Assembly: GCA_037447655.1 (NCBI GenBank)
Contig: JBBHKE010001338.1
Location: forward strand, 54,508 to 118,507
Length of the DNA stretch: 64,000 nt
Source: Zygnema cylindricum
Lineage: Eukaryota > Streptophyta > Zygnematophyceae > Zygnematales > Zygnemataceae
Direction: 5' to 3'
Shown here: in pieces, positions 26,673-39,106 of the stretch
Position numbering within the stretch: the first letter of the stretch is position 1
Layout of the letters: each line of letters opens with the position of its first letter
The notes under the pieces: generated by a model
The model's input: only the letters and a program-made list of their open reading frames with translations
Database searches by the model: none
What the model was told of the DNA's origin: nothing
Made by a program: the position numbers and the translations under genes

Positions 26673-26938
26673 AATAAATACGGATTTACGATAAGCAAGG
26701 TGAAGCCACATCACTCTGCTGGATACTCACAGCTGATTGATAGTCTTTGGTGTATTTGTACTTGACCTATATCGCCAACTATGGCTCTTAGTCTGCTGTG
26801 GAGGCTGTCCGTAGGGAAAAGGCCATGGCTGTCGTAGATGTGTAGTTCAGAGGCGATATAGAATGTGTTATTTTTTGTTCAAGGTAAGCTGAGCATTTTT
26901 TTAATAAACATCGCACATTGACTGCACTTTTTTTCCAG

Positions 26939-27071
26939 TATGTTTTCCAGTAGCCGTAAACGACAGGTTAGGAAAAAGTATAAGCAAGTTTTTGCTGCTC
27001 TAAAGGCGTATCAGAGAAAAACTGGAAGTATGTTCTATTCAAATTTAAATGCACCTAAGGAAAAATGTTAA
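26939..27071 (+). other. Probable 5' leader exon of RHIP1 with a 43-codon upstream ORF
   Basis: A 56-bp sequence with perfect intron borders (gtaagc at 26883 to ttttttccag at 26938) precedes an ATG at 26940. That ATG opens a 43-aa basic frame (MFSSSRKRQVRKKYKQVFAA...) ending at 27071. A strong donor, GTATGT, follows at 27028. No phase-compatible join to the RHIP1 coding start was found, so a spliced leader with an uORF is the best reading. Confidence 0.4.
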
Positions 27072-27262
27072 TCATTCTACCGCCCGTTTTTTAGCTTGCC
27101 TGTTGTAACAGTAAGCGTCAAAACGTAAATGGAAGACAGAAGTGAGAGTGTTGTTTGAAGAGTTAAAGCCAGAGTAAGGATCGCTCCCATATAGACATGA
27201 ACCACGGCACTGACTGCAGTTTTTCACAATCTTGTCCCTCAGTGACGTTGACTGCTCACAAA

Positions 27263-30200
27263 ATGGAGGACGTAAAAAACTGGTTAGACTCGAAATTTTC
27301 GAGCAATGATCAGTTGAGACAGTTGAAAGATCAGGTGAACTCAAAAACAAATGAGGCTATCGAAAAGGCCAAGAGTGGCTTAGTAATTATGGAAGCCGCC
27401 ACCACTGAGCAAGTTCAAGAAGCTAAGGTGTGCTTGCCGTCATGATTTTCTTTCTTTCTTTATCAACGCAAACTCAAAAATGCAATGTGTGTAACTCAAA
27501 CATAAAAGAATGTTCACGATGACTAAAGTTAAAGCCTTTATTTACGTGCTTGACATTTGAAGGTTTGGAAAATTTCAGTTTAGATAACCTCTTACTAGTG
27601 TTGTATATTAGCTGCCTGACTGAAAAATAAAGGACATAAAGTGAAGGTGCAATGGTTCAAAAGTTGCCGGGAGATGCTCTAGTAATATAGCAAATGGATC
27701 GAATTTAAGTAGTTAATGCCCTGGGTAACATTACTTTTATTTTGGAAACAAATAACAAAAGGACCAGCGTTATACCATTTGTTGATAACCTTTTTCAAAA
27801 TTGACTAAAAATGTTATGTTATGCCTATGTTTCACCCTCACAGAATTTGATCGCTTATGCTGGTGAGCTGAGCTGTTGCTTGTGTTTTTTTCATTATATC
27901 TTATTAAGCCCGTTGTTATGTAGATGACTAGTACTGTTGATGTTTACGTTTTGTCGTTGTTGTGTTTCCAGACTTTTGCAAACAAGGTGTCTGAAGAATA
28001 TTTAAAGTATGAGGACATAACCCTTCAACATGTGAAACGTGAGATTACTCGTCCATTTTGCAACTAATTCTTAAAATAAATATCAGACTTCAATGTTTCC
28101 TGAAGTTAAACATGGATTTGGCTGCTGATTGTTATCCGTAATGATGTCAATCAATTATGTAACCTTGCAAATTTTGCTATAGTAGTAATGTACCAGAGTC
28201 TCAGCATATACAAATGCCTTAAGCTTTACTGGGAGATTAACTATGTGACGGATCATCTCAAATGTTTCCAAAAGTACTTTGATTAGTTTGTAAGATTAGT
28301 GAAATGTGTGCCTGTGGCACTCATCGATGGACTGACTTAATGTTACACCAGCGAGTTTGTTAAAGCAAAATCTGAGGGTATGTGTCACCATTCATGCTTC
28401 AAATGCTAGCCATCCTAGCCAGGTGTTTTTGAACTCCACATCAGGGGACAAATGATGGTGTTAGCATGGGAATAACCTTCCATGATGTAAAGATCTGCCA
28501 ACGATGCTTGCTCTCTGAAAGTTTTTTACTTGGCCAATATGACTTGGTCCTGTTTCCGACTGCCATGCATCTTACGATACAGATCCTTTCTCAACAAGGA
28601 CTGCACCATTTCTGCATCCTCATACTGACGTGGTTTACAGCACCTACTGCAAATGTCATTGTCGGAAGCGACTCTGCCTATGGCTTTTAATGTTAAACGT
28701 TTTTCAGGAATGTCAAGCCTTTAACTTTATGTTCAACCGTTGGTTTTTGAGGCAAGCAATCGAAAGATAACAGTCTCACCTTTTGATTGCTCCTTAAAAT
28801 CATAAAAAACAGTGGTCGAAAATAAAGTTCAAGACATTTGAATGCTTGAAAAATGTTTAACGCTAATAACGATGGGCGCTGTGCACTGCCCATTGCCATT
28901 AAAAACACTAATCAGTTGCGACTTTTTTCGCTGAAGATCACCAAATAGTGTTAATGGCATTATTTACGGGAGTGGACCTAATTGGTCATGTCATTCTGCA
29001 CTGATTGGTATTATCGATACTAATATCGCTTTGATTCTAGTTATCCTTACTGATACTGATGGCAGCGTATTTCATCTGCTTTCGGTTGTTCGCCTTTTCT
29101 TATGACTCTTTTTAGGAGCTGACTGATGGACTGAGATAACATGTCAATGTTGTTCCACTTAACTTGAAATGGGTATTTCCTTATTGCTGTGTCGTTTTGT
29201 GAGGTGATATTTCAGCTCGCAAGAGAAATAATGTGTTTATTTTTGCTCGCTTTGTGGTGACAGGAGGTGTCCAGTATGGAATTGATAACCCTGCTTACAT
29301 TGCTGCGGCAGCAGCAACATTGTTGCTTTTCACAAACAAAGGTTGGCTCAAAACTTATCATAATCAAAACAAATATGATTTCCATACTATTGCCATCATT
29401 TGTTGGGCAAAGCACATTCATGAGTAAAAACGAGGGTCATTAAACGTTGTCTAGTAGTATCCAAACTGAATCTTTTACACACTCCATGTCATTTCATTTG
29501 CTTTATATTGGTGTGTTTTACTACAAAGCCACACTATTAGTGGGCAACAATTAGATGCAGTTGTAACTAAGGTAAGAAAAGGATTTCTGGCTGTGAGCTT
29601 TTGCATGGTTCAAAAATTGCATCCATACTTGCCTCAGACTTGTGGATGACTGTACAACTGACAAAATATAAACGACCTCGTAACAGGTTCTCGGAGATTT
29701 CTGTATCGTAATACCTTAGGACGGTTCCGAAGTGAAGAGGTTAGTGACATTTTTCACCAGAAGTTGGCTCGTTAACCGACTTGGTAATCAAAATGTTAAA
29801 GGAACTGAGGCTAACATTCTTTGACCTTTCCTCAATTTCTGTCGCAGACGTATACTGGCAGCATGTATCCAATATGATAGCTCATTATGCATCTTGACAT
29901 GCTTCACACAAAAAATATTGTAGTTGAAAGCTCAAAACTTGAAGTTCTTGGCGTACAATTTTGTGCTAATCGATCACTTATCGTTATTTTTTTGACATTC
30001 AGCAATTAATGTGATTTGCTCATGCTGCAGATGGCTGTTATGAAGCTACCATGTTTCTGAGTGAAGATGTTTGTGATTTGGGTGTACTTCCTTTCCTCAA
30101 ACAGGCAGACATCTTAAATGCTGAGCGCCAGGTGAAAGATGTCAGAACAAATCTTGATATCTACAAACTGGATATGGAAAAATTGCAGGTAATTGATTTG

Positions 30201-33009
30201 TCTTTTTCTGTATATTTTGAAACTCTTGGCGTGTTGATTATCAGATTTTAGTTGAGGAATGCTAAGCTTATTATAAATTGCTCTTTAACTCCCAAACGTC
30301 TCATCACGTTGTCCTTTCACTTGCACATTGATGGCGTATGCCTTTCTCTTTATGTTGAAATTTTCAGATTTTGGGATGTTGCCTCGATTCGTTTGTGAGG
30401 TTTGTTTTTTGGTGAACTCTAGAATCTGGAATTTCTGCAATATTGTTTTGGTTGATTCTCACCAATTGTTCTTTTTTTTTTTGGCCATTGTTCCAAAACC
30501 ATCTAAAGTCTGAATTGGTCTTTCGATGGCTTTGTATGGTCTCTTCTGACTTGGCTCAGAAAGTTATTGGAGGGGGGGGAGGGGCTGACAGGAACGGGCA
30601 GACGTTGCAGAGGGTGAATTCGTGAGTGGACGAAGGAAACTAAAGTACATTTCTCATTCCGTCGCCGGATAAAAGTCCTGCAATTTAATCTCTTGCATCT
30701 TGGGAATGGACTTGTATGTCTGGTTGGTGACCCAGAAAGGAGGAAGCTATCGTTTAGTGCATTTGCAAGAGATTTGCATAATGATACTATCAAAACCATT
30801 TTAGAAATAAGAAGATTGTGAGATGTTATCTTGTGCCTGAGGGCCAAAACTTCTCAGTCTAATCATGGTCTCAAAAACGCTTTTGTGCAGTCATGAATTG
30901 CGACCTTTTTTTTGTTTTTTTAAGCAATGGTACTAATAACCCTAAAAAACCTTAAAGCAACCCAGCTTCTCCAGATAATATTAGTTGCTGTTTTTGGGGG
31001 TGGCAGGGCTACAGGAAGTGAGTTGCATCGACTGTGGAAGAACTACAACAAGGTGGAGGATTACGCTAAGAGTAAGATTCCCCGAGCATGCCTTTTGCTC
31101 ATAAGAAGCAGTTGGCAAAAACCTGTCTTGTGTTTACAGGATAGGAAGAGAGCGGGAAAGGAGTGGAGGTGAGTGAGAAAGGGAGAGGCAGAGAGAGGGA
31201 GGGAGAGAGGGAGAGGGGGAGAAGGAGACGGGGAGGGAGTGAGGGGAGAGGGAGAGGGAGAGAGGGGGACTGCTTAAGCTGATCCTTTGTTGTAGTATGC
31301 ACCGTGAATTAAGCACACTCTAGATTTCAACCCCTAGCCGCCAATATGGATAACTACACTGCTGATCGCTATTAGTGTAAAGGAATTGTTAGTAGAAATG
31401 GGAAATTATAATGTATAATATACTAATTTAGTGTAGGGAGACATGGGAGTCCAAATAATGTTGCCAACGCTATTCTATGGGTTTTGGCTCAAAATATTTG
31501 TGACCAAATTGGTGCTGTTTACACTGGTAGTGATTAGAAGCATTTATAACTGGTGGCTTTGTATCTTACTCAATTTTGCTTAGTTGTTTGTGATTCTCGT
31601 AAAATATTGTATGCAAGACAACTTGGTGCCTGCCTTGGCATCAACTTTTTTAAGATATTTTTTTAAGGAAACTGTTGTTGCACTAGACAAGTGCCGGAGC
31701 TCCCTCTCTTCAAATCCATGAGTTTGAATTAATTCTGTGTTTTGGAACCTTCTATTGATGGAAGGAAGAAAAAGATGGTGGTGGGATGTAGGCCTGAAAG
31801 AGACAGCAAGAGATCTACCAGCGCGTGAGAGCATTCGTTTGCGGGCTGAGGTATGTCAGACACAGGAAAATAGGTGATAGGATTGTGGCAGAATTTTGTC
31901 TCTCAGCGGTCAAATCTGGCTAAAGCTAGGGATGGATGGCCTTCCTATGAGAGAGTTTTCTAGGAGTTATGAGTCTAATTTTTACGATTCTATTCTGTTT
32001 TGCTGAAGTAAGAATTGGGTTAGATGGCAATCCATCTGATATATGAAGTAAGCCAACGGACAGGTATCCTTGTTAGACGGGTCTCTTTAAGCAAGATCCT
32101 AGCTGTAATCGTACACTTATTGACGTGGCCCAAGAAAAGAGCGCGTTAATGTCCGGCCATCTTAAGTCTAATTTATTATTGGTTATTTTGCGTAAACATA
32201 GCAAAGGAAAACCTCCTACTTCTGAATAAGACAGGGGCAGGATAAATTAAAAAGCACGATGGTAAACCATCTGAGTCCGGGGTGGCATGTATCAAGGATT
32301 TTATTGCGATATCAAGTGGAGGTTTTTGAGAGTTTTGCAAAATATTTATGGCGATATGATGATATTTCATGTAGTTTTTTGAGGATTCAAATAAAGTGTG
32401 CATCATGATACATGATCTATGTCATGGCACATGACTCGGTCAAGCAAATGTATGCAAAGCATGGTGAAAGGGAATAACATTTGTTTCACATAATGTCACT
32501 GTGACTGGTGGAAACCACACGTGAATCTCCTATTCTGCAGTTTTTGTGGCCGGTTTATTTCAATACGCAAAGAGTGTCTATCATTTCCTTGTTGCCTTTA
32601 AAAAGGAGTTAAAGGGCAAAACGGGAACAGGGGTTAAAACCAAAAACGAGGGCAAAAAAAAAAAAAACCAGTGTTCAAAACAAAAACGTCCGCAGAATAT
32701 GGCAGCATCTTTTTCAAGACTTGCAGTCCTGCTCGAATTATCCTCTTGTGCCTACTTCGGTTTCCAATCATTTTCTTTTCCATATTTCAGTTTCTAACGC
32801 AGTGAAAATTTATCTCTAGATTTGTGATTACACCTTGTTTTGTGTGCTTAAGCAGGACCTGGTTTTTTTCTTTGTGGAGTGGCTTCTCACACATTGTTTT
32901 TTTGTGGTTTTTGTGACAGGCCGCTTCATTAGCTTCAGAAGCGAGGCAGCACAAGAACAGCCTTGGGAAGCGTATTTATGGAATTGCTAAACTCGGCATT
33001 AATGTATAA
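27263..33009 (+). CDS. RHIP1: RGS1-HXK1-interacting protein 1 (RHIP1)-like
   Basis: Nine exons: 27263-27427, 27972-28038, 29264-29341, 29687-29739, 30105-30188, 30592-30644, 31007-31071, 31792-31850 and 32920-33009. GT-AG borders with all phases agreeing give 714 nt, 237 aa. The N-terminal helix region is rich in K/E/Q. YLKYEDITLQHVKRG is followed by a short hydrophobic Ala/Leu segment (about residues 86-98), then GSRRFLYRNTLGRFRSEE. Next comes a long coiled-coil-like region (ADILNAERQVKDVRTNLDIY, ERADVAEGEF), then DLPARESIRLRAE and the C-terminus AKLGINV. From memory this follows the plant RHIP1 order (RRALYYGTL...SSEE, LPRREASRFRT, SNYGIAV). In Arabidopsis RHIP1 bridges RGS1 and hexokinase 1 in glucose signalling; the role here is inferred. 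An in-frame ATG at 27197 could add 22 residues. Confidence 0.86.
31150..31272. repeat. GA-rich array in a RHIP1 intron
   Basis: Imperfect GAGGGAGAG repeats between exons 7 and 8. The reverse strand reads as Ser/Leu/Pro-rich frames that are artefacts of the repeat. Confidence 0.85.
31352..31545. mobile_element. Degraded MITE in a RHIP1 intron
   Basis: Left end 'tacactgctgatcgctatta' followed by 'gtgtaaaggaattgttag'. The right side ends near 'gtttacactggtagtgatt'. It has the same word structure as family A but is heavily decayed. Confidence 0.45.
32242..32292 (+). repeat. Dispersed repeat core 'gcacgatggtaaaccatctgag'
   Basis: A conserved core within 'aaattaaaaagcacgatgg'...'ccatctgagtccgggg' also occurs at 39266-39325 and 39528-39590, with weaker pieces at 34069 and 39894. 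Its class is unknown. In the 39-kb copy it sits inside a MITE, so it is mobile or a mobile element's end. Confidence 0.6.
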
Positions 33010-35080
33010 GTAGACCTAATCATAGACTAACAAGAAATTCAATGAGATCTGAATCACCTCCCTCTTGTTCATGAGATAAAAGAAAAAATCTAAGGGGACT
33101 TGACCCTGGGATTTTGTAGACACTTCTAAATTTTTGAGATTATGCTGGTTTTGTAGCCACTTCTGGAGCACCCAAATTGACCTAGAAAATGTCCGGGAGA
33201 CAATGCTAGCAATTTTTTTTGGCCGAGACTGCGTGAATCAAAAGATACAATCCCTTTCATATGGCTCTTGTTGCCTTTTCTTTTCACATGTTTTAGGGTT
33301 TTTTATGGTGCGATTTAGTGATCTTGATGGGATGAGACAGATAGTGACCTAGTTTCCAACTCAATTCTAGGCTTCTTTTTGCGAAGTAATATGGTTGCTT
33401 TAAAAACTGTTACAAAAACAGAGAATGGATTTTGTCGCTCCTTCCATCCTGTAACACAGAAAAGGAAAAGCTTCAAAAGCTTGAAACGGCCAAAACATGT
33501 CTACACGGTACTGAGCTCTTTCGATTTTGTGAAGGGCAAATTGCCGGGTTTCTCACATTGCTTGCAAACTCTTTTGACGAGGACCCTTTGGAAAAGCTCA
33601 TTAAATAATAAACACTCCTATACCTTTTGTAGAATTTTACGGTTGCTTACCTCCATTTTCATCACGATGTTTTTAACAAGATTAAGAAACAGCTTTGATG
33701 TTACTTTAGACTTGCGACAACATTGGAAAATGGAAGAATGGCAGATTAAAATGATTATTTGGTCCTTTTCGGACGATTTGAGTATAAGGGAAGAGCGTAT
33801 CCTATTCTGTGAGGGCCAATGGACAGTGCTCGTTTGATTTTTTACGATGTTTCCGTGAAGCCCATTTTGAATAAACAACATACTCACCAGTTGAAAAAGG
33901 CCCCTCACTTCTACTTCTTCCTTCAAGGTAGAACCTGTTTTTCTTTTTTTCTTTTTGAACCACAAACTGTTAGTTCTGTTCGTTTGAATCAGAGATTCAA
34001 TGACTTTTAAACTCCAATATGTATATGCTGTAATCACAAAAAGTTCTTTAAGCTTGATTTAGAAAAGTTAGATGGTAAACCACCCGAGTGCACTAACCAA
34101 ATTTGGAGGGCAAAATGAAGATGAAAATGTTACACGAGATCAAACAACAAAAACCAAGAAAAATGTGGGAAAGTAGATGACATGCAAAAAGATAAGCAAA
34201 AATCACGAGTAAAAACCCTACAAAAACAATATCAAAAGCAAACCATCGAAATCCTAATCGAGCTATAACCATCGACAAAACTACGCTCCTTAGAAATAGA
34301 AACACTCCTTTCAAATCCCCAAGATGCCATGTTTATTCTTCTGGAAAACTCAATCATTAGAGTGGAGCCCCAAACAAGTTAACAAGTTTACAAGCATGAA
34401 ACTTCGGCATCGGCAATACATTAGTCGGTTTGTACCGGAAGTGGCCCTCGGAGGATTGTATTGGAGGAACCAATAAGTGTTAAGCAATTTTGCATCCTAT
34501 GAACTCTACATTCCTCTAATTTATTTGCCATAGGAAACCTTTTTCAGCGAGTCAACAAAGTTTACTAATAGTTATGTTTTTTTCTGATTCTGAGGATAGC
34601 TTTATGCCTTCGAAAACAAAGTGAATACTGACCAGTTTTGGCTTACCCGAAAGTTTGGAACCCTTACCCGAAAGTTTAGATGGTTCCAGAACAAATGAGA
34701 AAATAGCTCAGTTTCAAAACCTCGTCTCGTTTTGACTTTTCTAGTAAATCTTATCTTTGAAAACCATTACCTTGTCAAAAAATAATAATTGCCAAGAATC
34801 CGGTAAGAAATTGCTCATTGATGACCGACATTTATATTATTTTTGAAGTTTGTTCTTCGCGGTGATCGAACGTCTCCATTTTCCAAATTATTCGGATTTG
34901 TCCATTTGAACACATTATTTTGTCTCAAAATTGCACAAAAAACGGGTGAATAATCTCTCAAATGTTCCTATTTTATGTCTACCCACTTTCCTAGGAAAAA
35001 AACAAACTTTTCTCGATTCCAATTACTTACTGTATTTGATAAGTGACTCCCATCTCTATTTCAACGTTATCTACGGTGAT
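33010..35080. other. RHIP1 3' flank, no further gene recognised
   Basis: AT-rich. A 149-codon frame from an ATG at 33391 to 33837 has no recognisable motif, no splice partner and ordinary AT-rich composition. I treat it as chance or 3' UTR. Confidence 0.4.
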
Positions 35081-35099
35081 CATTTCGAACAATGGCGCA

Positions 35100-35960
35100 A
35101 AAAAACCCTAAAAAACCCTAAAAACTCTATAATGCGTTCACATGATTCTGCCAGATGGGCATCCTTTGGGACCGCCTATAAGTCAGATTCACGGCGCGCA
35201 GAGGTTCCTCGTGGCTATACGACAACGGCTACATGGCACGCATGGAAATCGACGGTGAAGAAGTGATGCTCGGTCAAAAGGGCGATTCTTGCGAGCGCGC
35301 GAGAGGTGACAAAAAAGTGACATGACTCACGGTGAAAGTACAAAACGCCGACGACTTCGTCGATGTGTACGAATTGGAAATTCGATGTGTTTTGAAAATG
35401 AGTCTCATAGCCTATTCCCACCGGAAAAAAATCACTTCCGCAACAGGCGGGCGTTCGAATAATGTACGGCTTTCCGAGCACCGACTATGTTGTTGTCGGA
35501 AGTTTATGCAAAACGGTATAATAGAACTTCCTCAAAATATTCGAGGATATTGAAGTCGGGTTAAGGTTGCGTCTTTCTTTGAAACAGGCAAACGGTAAAC
35601 CCAAAAGCTGACAAAGCAAAAACATCATCCGAACGGCTATTTCATTGTTTTTGCGCGAAAAACTGTCCAACTTTGAACCACCGTCGTCGTCCTTCGAAGT
35701 TGGTAAGTTTGAAAAACCGCAGGTTTGTTTTCGCGCCTATGTTTGTTGACGTCGAAGCGTGTGACGTGTCACAAGACACCTTCAATCGGAGTTACGTGCC
35801 AAAATTTTGGTGTGAACAAGACCCGTTTTCCGATGAGTTTTGGGAAAATCATCGGAATGGGCAAAAAGTTACAAATGCCCTGGTGGGAATAAGCTATCAA
35901 TCTGCGACCAGAAAATTAAGCGTTTTTGCGTACGGAGAAGTACGGATTGGTGCATATTGA
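35100..35960 (+). pseudogene. Protein-like debris, unassigned
   Basis: This island is less AT-rich than its surroundings and holds broken reading frames that look like former coding sequence. 35213-35321 reads WLYDNGYMARMEIDGEEV... and is interrupted by a stop. The same frame resumes with LTVKVQNADDFVDVYELEIR. 35730-35960 reads FVDVEACDVSQDTFNRSYVP ... TNALVGISYQSATRKLSVFA and ends IGAY-stop. I cannot name the family. It may be a decayed gene, a captured fragment inside a transposon, or exons of an unrecognised gene. Confidence 0.35.
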
Positions 35961-36481
35961 GTTCGATTTGTCTGTGACTAGTCGGTCGAATGAGCATTTC
36001 CGGGTCTAACTTATGGACGCGATCATAGGGAGAGATACTAAAGTGTTTTTTTTTATATTGTCCCATGTAATAAGAAGTTTTCTAATATTTTGAATAAAGG
36101 TGCAAGTGTGACATTGGTCATGAAGCTGAGCTCAGGATTTGTTGTGCCATGAAATTGTCTATAGCTCGTTTGTATTTTCTTTTTTTTCTTCTCCATGTTG
36201 TCGTAATTGAAATTTTTCAAGAAACAAATTTTTTGAAACCTACCGTGTTTTCTCCCACTTCCAATGTCCATACTATTTTAATCATGTATTGTTTGGTTTC
36301 TCCCTAGATCCCATAGAGGTGAATATATCCTCGTTCAGTTTTATTTTATACATTATATTTTGGGGTACAAATCCCAACATTCCCTCTAAAATCCTTGTAA
36401 AATCCAATGTTGGTTAATGACTTCCCCAATTTAAATCTACGGTATGCACAGTTCCCACCATTCTCAAACCCGTGTGAAATC

Positions 36482-36703
36482 TACACCTTGTATCGCTATT
36501 TGTGTTCATATTTTTTTCACCACCTAAAACAAATTTTCTCCGTACACTATTTTCCGATTTTTAATTTGAGACCGTCAATCGGAAGCTGAGAATCTTACCT
36601 TTCAATCGAAACCGTCAGATCTAAAAACCGACATGTTTATACGGATAAAAGATGTTTAAAGAGAATGAAAAAAACATTGACACTAATAACGATTCACGGT
36701 GTA
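36482..36703. mobile_element. MITE, family A
   Basis: A 222-bp copy from TACACCTTGTATCGCTATTT to ...CTAATAACGATTCACGGTGTA, with internal 'ttttctccgtacac' and 'gagaccgtcaatcggaagct' blocks as in 850-1066. Confidence 0.85.
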
Positions 36704-36827
36704 GCGTCAGGTTAACGAGTTTCTCACTCTCCATTCCAATGTACGGTTTGTAGGTCCCGACAAAGTTGAAGTTCAGACTTCAGCGAGCTCTTTCCCCGCA
36801 CGTGTGGTTCCCAGAGACGCACTGCCG

Positions 36828-36952
36828 ATTCAGCCGATTCACGGGCGCCACCGCCCTTCACGTCATGGCGATTCACGGGCGCAGCCGACCGTCACGTCAC
36901 ATGACGATTCACGGGAGCCGTGGCCCGTCACGTCACGTCACGTCACGGCGAC
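36828..36952. repeat. GC-rich repeat cluster of CGTCA (TGACG) motifs
   Basis: Three imperfect units of 'gattcacgggcgc...ccgtcacgtcac' end with four consecutive CGTCA words. TGACG is the core of plant bZIP (TGA-type) sites, but no adjacent gene supports a regulatory reading. Confidence 0.6.
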
Positions 36953-37208
36953 AGAGGCGCTGGAGCTCACTTCGACGGGAGGAAAAAAACAATTATTGGG
37001 AAAAACTGCCACGATTGGCCTCGAGATGGTCGGCTAACAGATGGTGCCATTGGGGGGAAATATGAGGGAATAATAAGTGGCTCAGGTGGAATGAACGTTT
37101 TAGTATATGTTTTATGCATAGTTTTGACGTGGCTTACGTGCCACGCGTAGGGCGTTGGAGTAGGATAAAAGGTTAGGAAGTCTACACCGTGTATCGCTAT
37201 TAGGGTTA

Positions 37209-37952
37209 GGGTGAAGTTCCATTAAGACGAAAAGTGGGGTTCGTTACTGGATGCCGTACGTTTTCGTACAGCGTCGTACAGAGTCGTACATGATTTTTTT
37301 TTTGTTGGACGAAACATCGTTACTGGAAAGCTGCTGTCGGGAAGCTCCAATGATGTAGGCGTAATTACTGACCGTTGGATGCTTTACTTTTTGAGATCCG
37401 CGAAGCAATCGAGCACATCATCCAGTTGGCCCCAACTCTCCTCGAGAGTTGGGCCCCACTAGAAGATCGCCATTCATAACCATTGGTACACGTGAAAAGG
37501 AAAAAAATATCTACGTTGTACAAGCGATCACAGGCGTGCACGTCGTACATGCCATGTGCCTCTTGCCACGTTGAATGCAGGTGAGGTGAAAATATCCTCG
37601 CACGCTCCGTCTGACATCCACCGACATTCAAAGTTTGTCGCGACCTTCAAGGTTTGTCGCGTCTTTTTGCCATTCCGTTTCCAAATTTTGATTTCCATTT
37701 TCAAAATCAAAATCTAGCCGAAATTTTTTATGTACGAATTATTAATTACCTCCGGTGGTACAGAAATTTCGTACAGATATTCCGTTTGTAGATTTTTTCA
37801 AGATTTTTAGAATCTGGACTTTAGCCTACGTGGCGCAAATCATAATTGAGGAAGGTTTGTTACTGGGCCGACACAATGGAGCGGACTTCCAGTAAACGCT
37901 GCCAGTAGACTTTTCCGTACACTTACTGGGACCGCCTAATGGAACTTCACCC
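37209..37952. mobile_element. PIF/Harbinger-like element, family E (complete)
   Basis: A 744-bp element with perfect 14-bp inverted ends, GGGTGAAGTTCCAT and ATGGAACTTCACCC. It is flanked by TTA on both sides (37206-37208 and 37953-37955). It is non-autonomous, with no transposase. A hairpin lies at 37428-37455. Its right TTA is also the left target copy of the next element. Confidence 0.88.
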
Positions 37953-37955
37953 TTA

Positions 37956-39106
37956 GGGTACGTCCCCATGTAAGCGATACTTTGAAAAAATATTTTTGGA
38001 CTGTAGTGGAGCATTCCGTACTACTTTGAAAAGCGTCCCTATGTGCGAAAATGAAATCGGAACTTTGGAATGTGACGGGTGTAGATGTGGGTACAACTTG
38101 CGGCGGTTGGAAACGTCTACAATACACGCGGCAATTGGTGACGTCTCAAAAACTAACGACGGATGTTCACGTCTACAATGACAAATGTTGTCACAACACC
38201 CGCGACATCACGTGACATCGTAATGTTGACCGTGACATTGTAGACATCAGACCACATCAGACCATGAGTGTTACCGCTGTCACACTCCTACCCTCTACCA
38301 CTGTCACACTCCTACCCTGCTACCGCTGTCACACTCCTACCCTGCTACCACTGTCCAGCTGACTCCTCTCCGCCTGCGTATTTTTACAAAACCAAGAAAT
38401 TCTATACTTCGCAATTTCTTCCTTTTCCACACCTGCTTCAAAAATTTAATCTGTTGCGGGAAAAAGGTAATCTGTTGCAGAAAAACTGCCAGGAAACATT
38501 TTTTCTGAGACGTATTTACGAGTGCTTCATCGCAATTTTTTACAAAAAAAAAAAAAAAACAACAATTTCAAGAGCGTTGCTTTGTGTGAGACATGGAGTG
38601 TGAAGGAGCGTGATGGTGGAAGTGGGAGAGAGTGTTCGGTAGGTGGAGAGCGTACGGTAGAAGGAGAGAAGCTATTCTCTCGCGGATTTCACCTTGATGA
38701 AATGACGTTGAAGCCGAAAGAACCCTGAAAAAAAAAATCGTACAGGTCACAAAGCGACATTTTTTTTTTTTTGATCGATCTAAAATTTTCCCACTCGTGT
38801 AGCGCGTGCGTGGACCGATTTTCATTCGCCATTTGCACGGTACTTTCTCTGAAATCACCTCGCGAGGTGATTTTTGATAAAGTTTTTTGACTGGCTGGAT
38901 TCTCTTGCCCGGGGGTCGAAAAAAGGAAACGCCAAAATTTGTTAAGATGACGACAAACATGAAGTACATTCAAAGTATCGACTTGACGTTTGCTGTACTT
39001 TTCAAGACTTGATATTTTTGTACGGCTAAAGTTTTCTCGTACGGAACTGGGTTTTGCGTGAAAACGACGAAATAAAGTCGATACTTTAACACATGGGGAC
39101 GTACCC
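37956..39106. mobile_element. PIF/Harbinger-like element, family C (copy 1)
   Basis: A 1151-bp element with ends GGGTACGTCCCCATGT and ACATGGGGACGTACCC. The left flank is TTA and the right flank TTG (one mismatch). It contains a 25-27 bp minisatellite at about 38270-38352 (accgctgtcacactcctacc type) and a perfect 22-bp palindrome at 38852-38873. It is homologous over much of its length to 45842-47439 and to the element at 45751-49639. No transposase was found. Confidence 0.85.

Noticed and set aside
33391-33837. 149-codon frame downstream of RHIP1
   Set aside because: No motif, splice partner or coding-like composition; probably 3' UTR or chance.
37201-37212. Telomere-like 'tagggttaggg'
   Set aside because: It is the junction of a MITE (attag), the TTA duplication and the GGGTGAAG end of family E, not a telomeric repeat.
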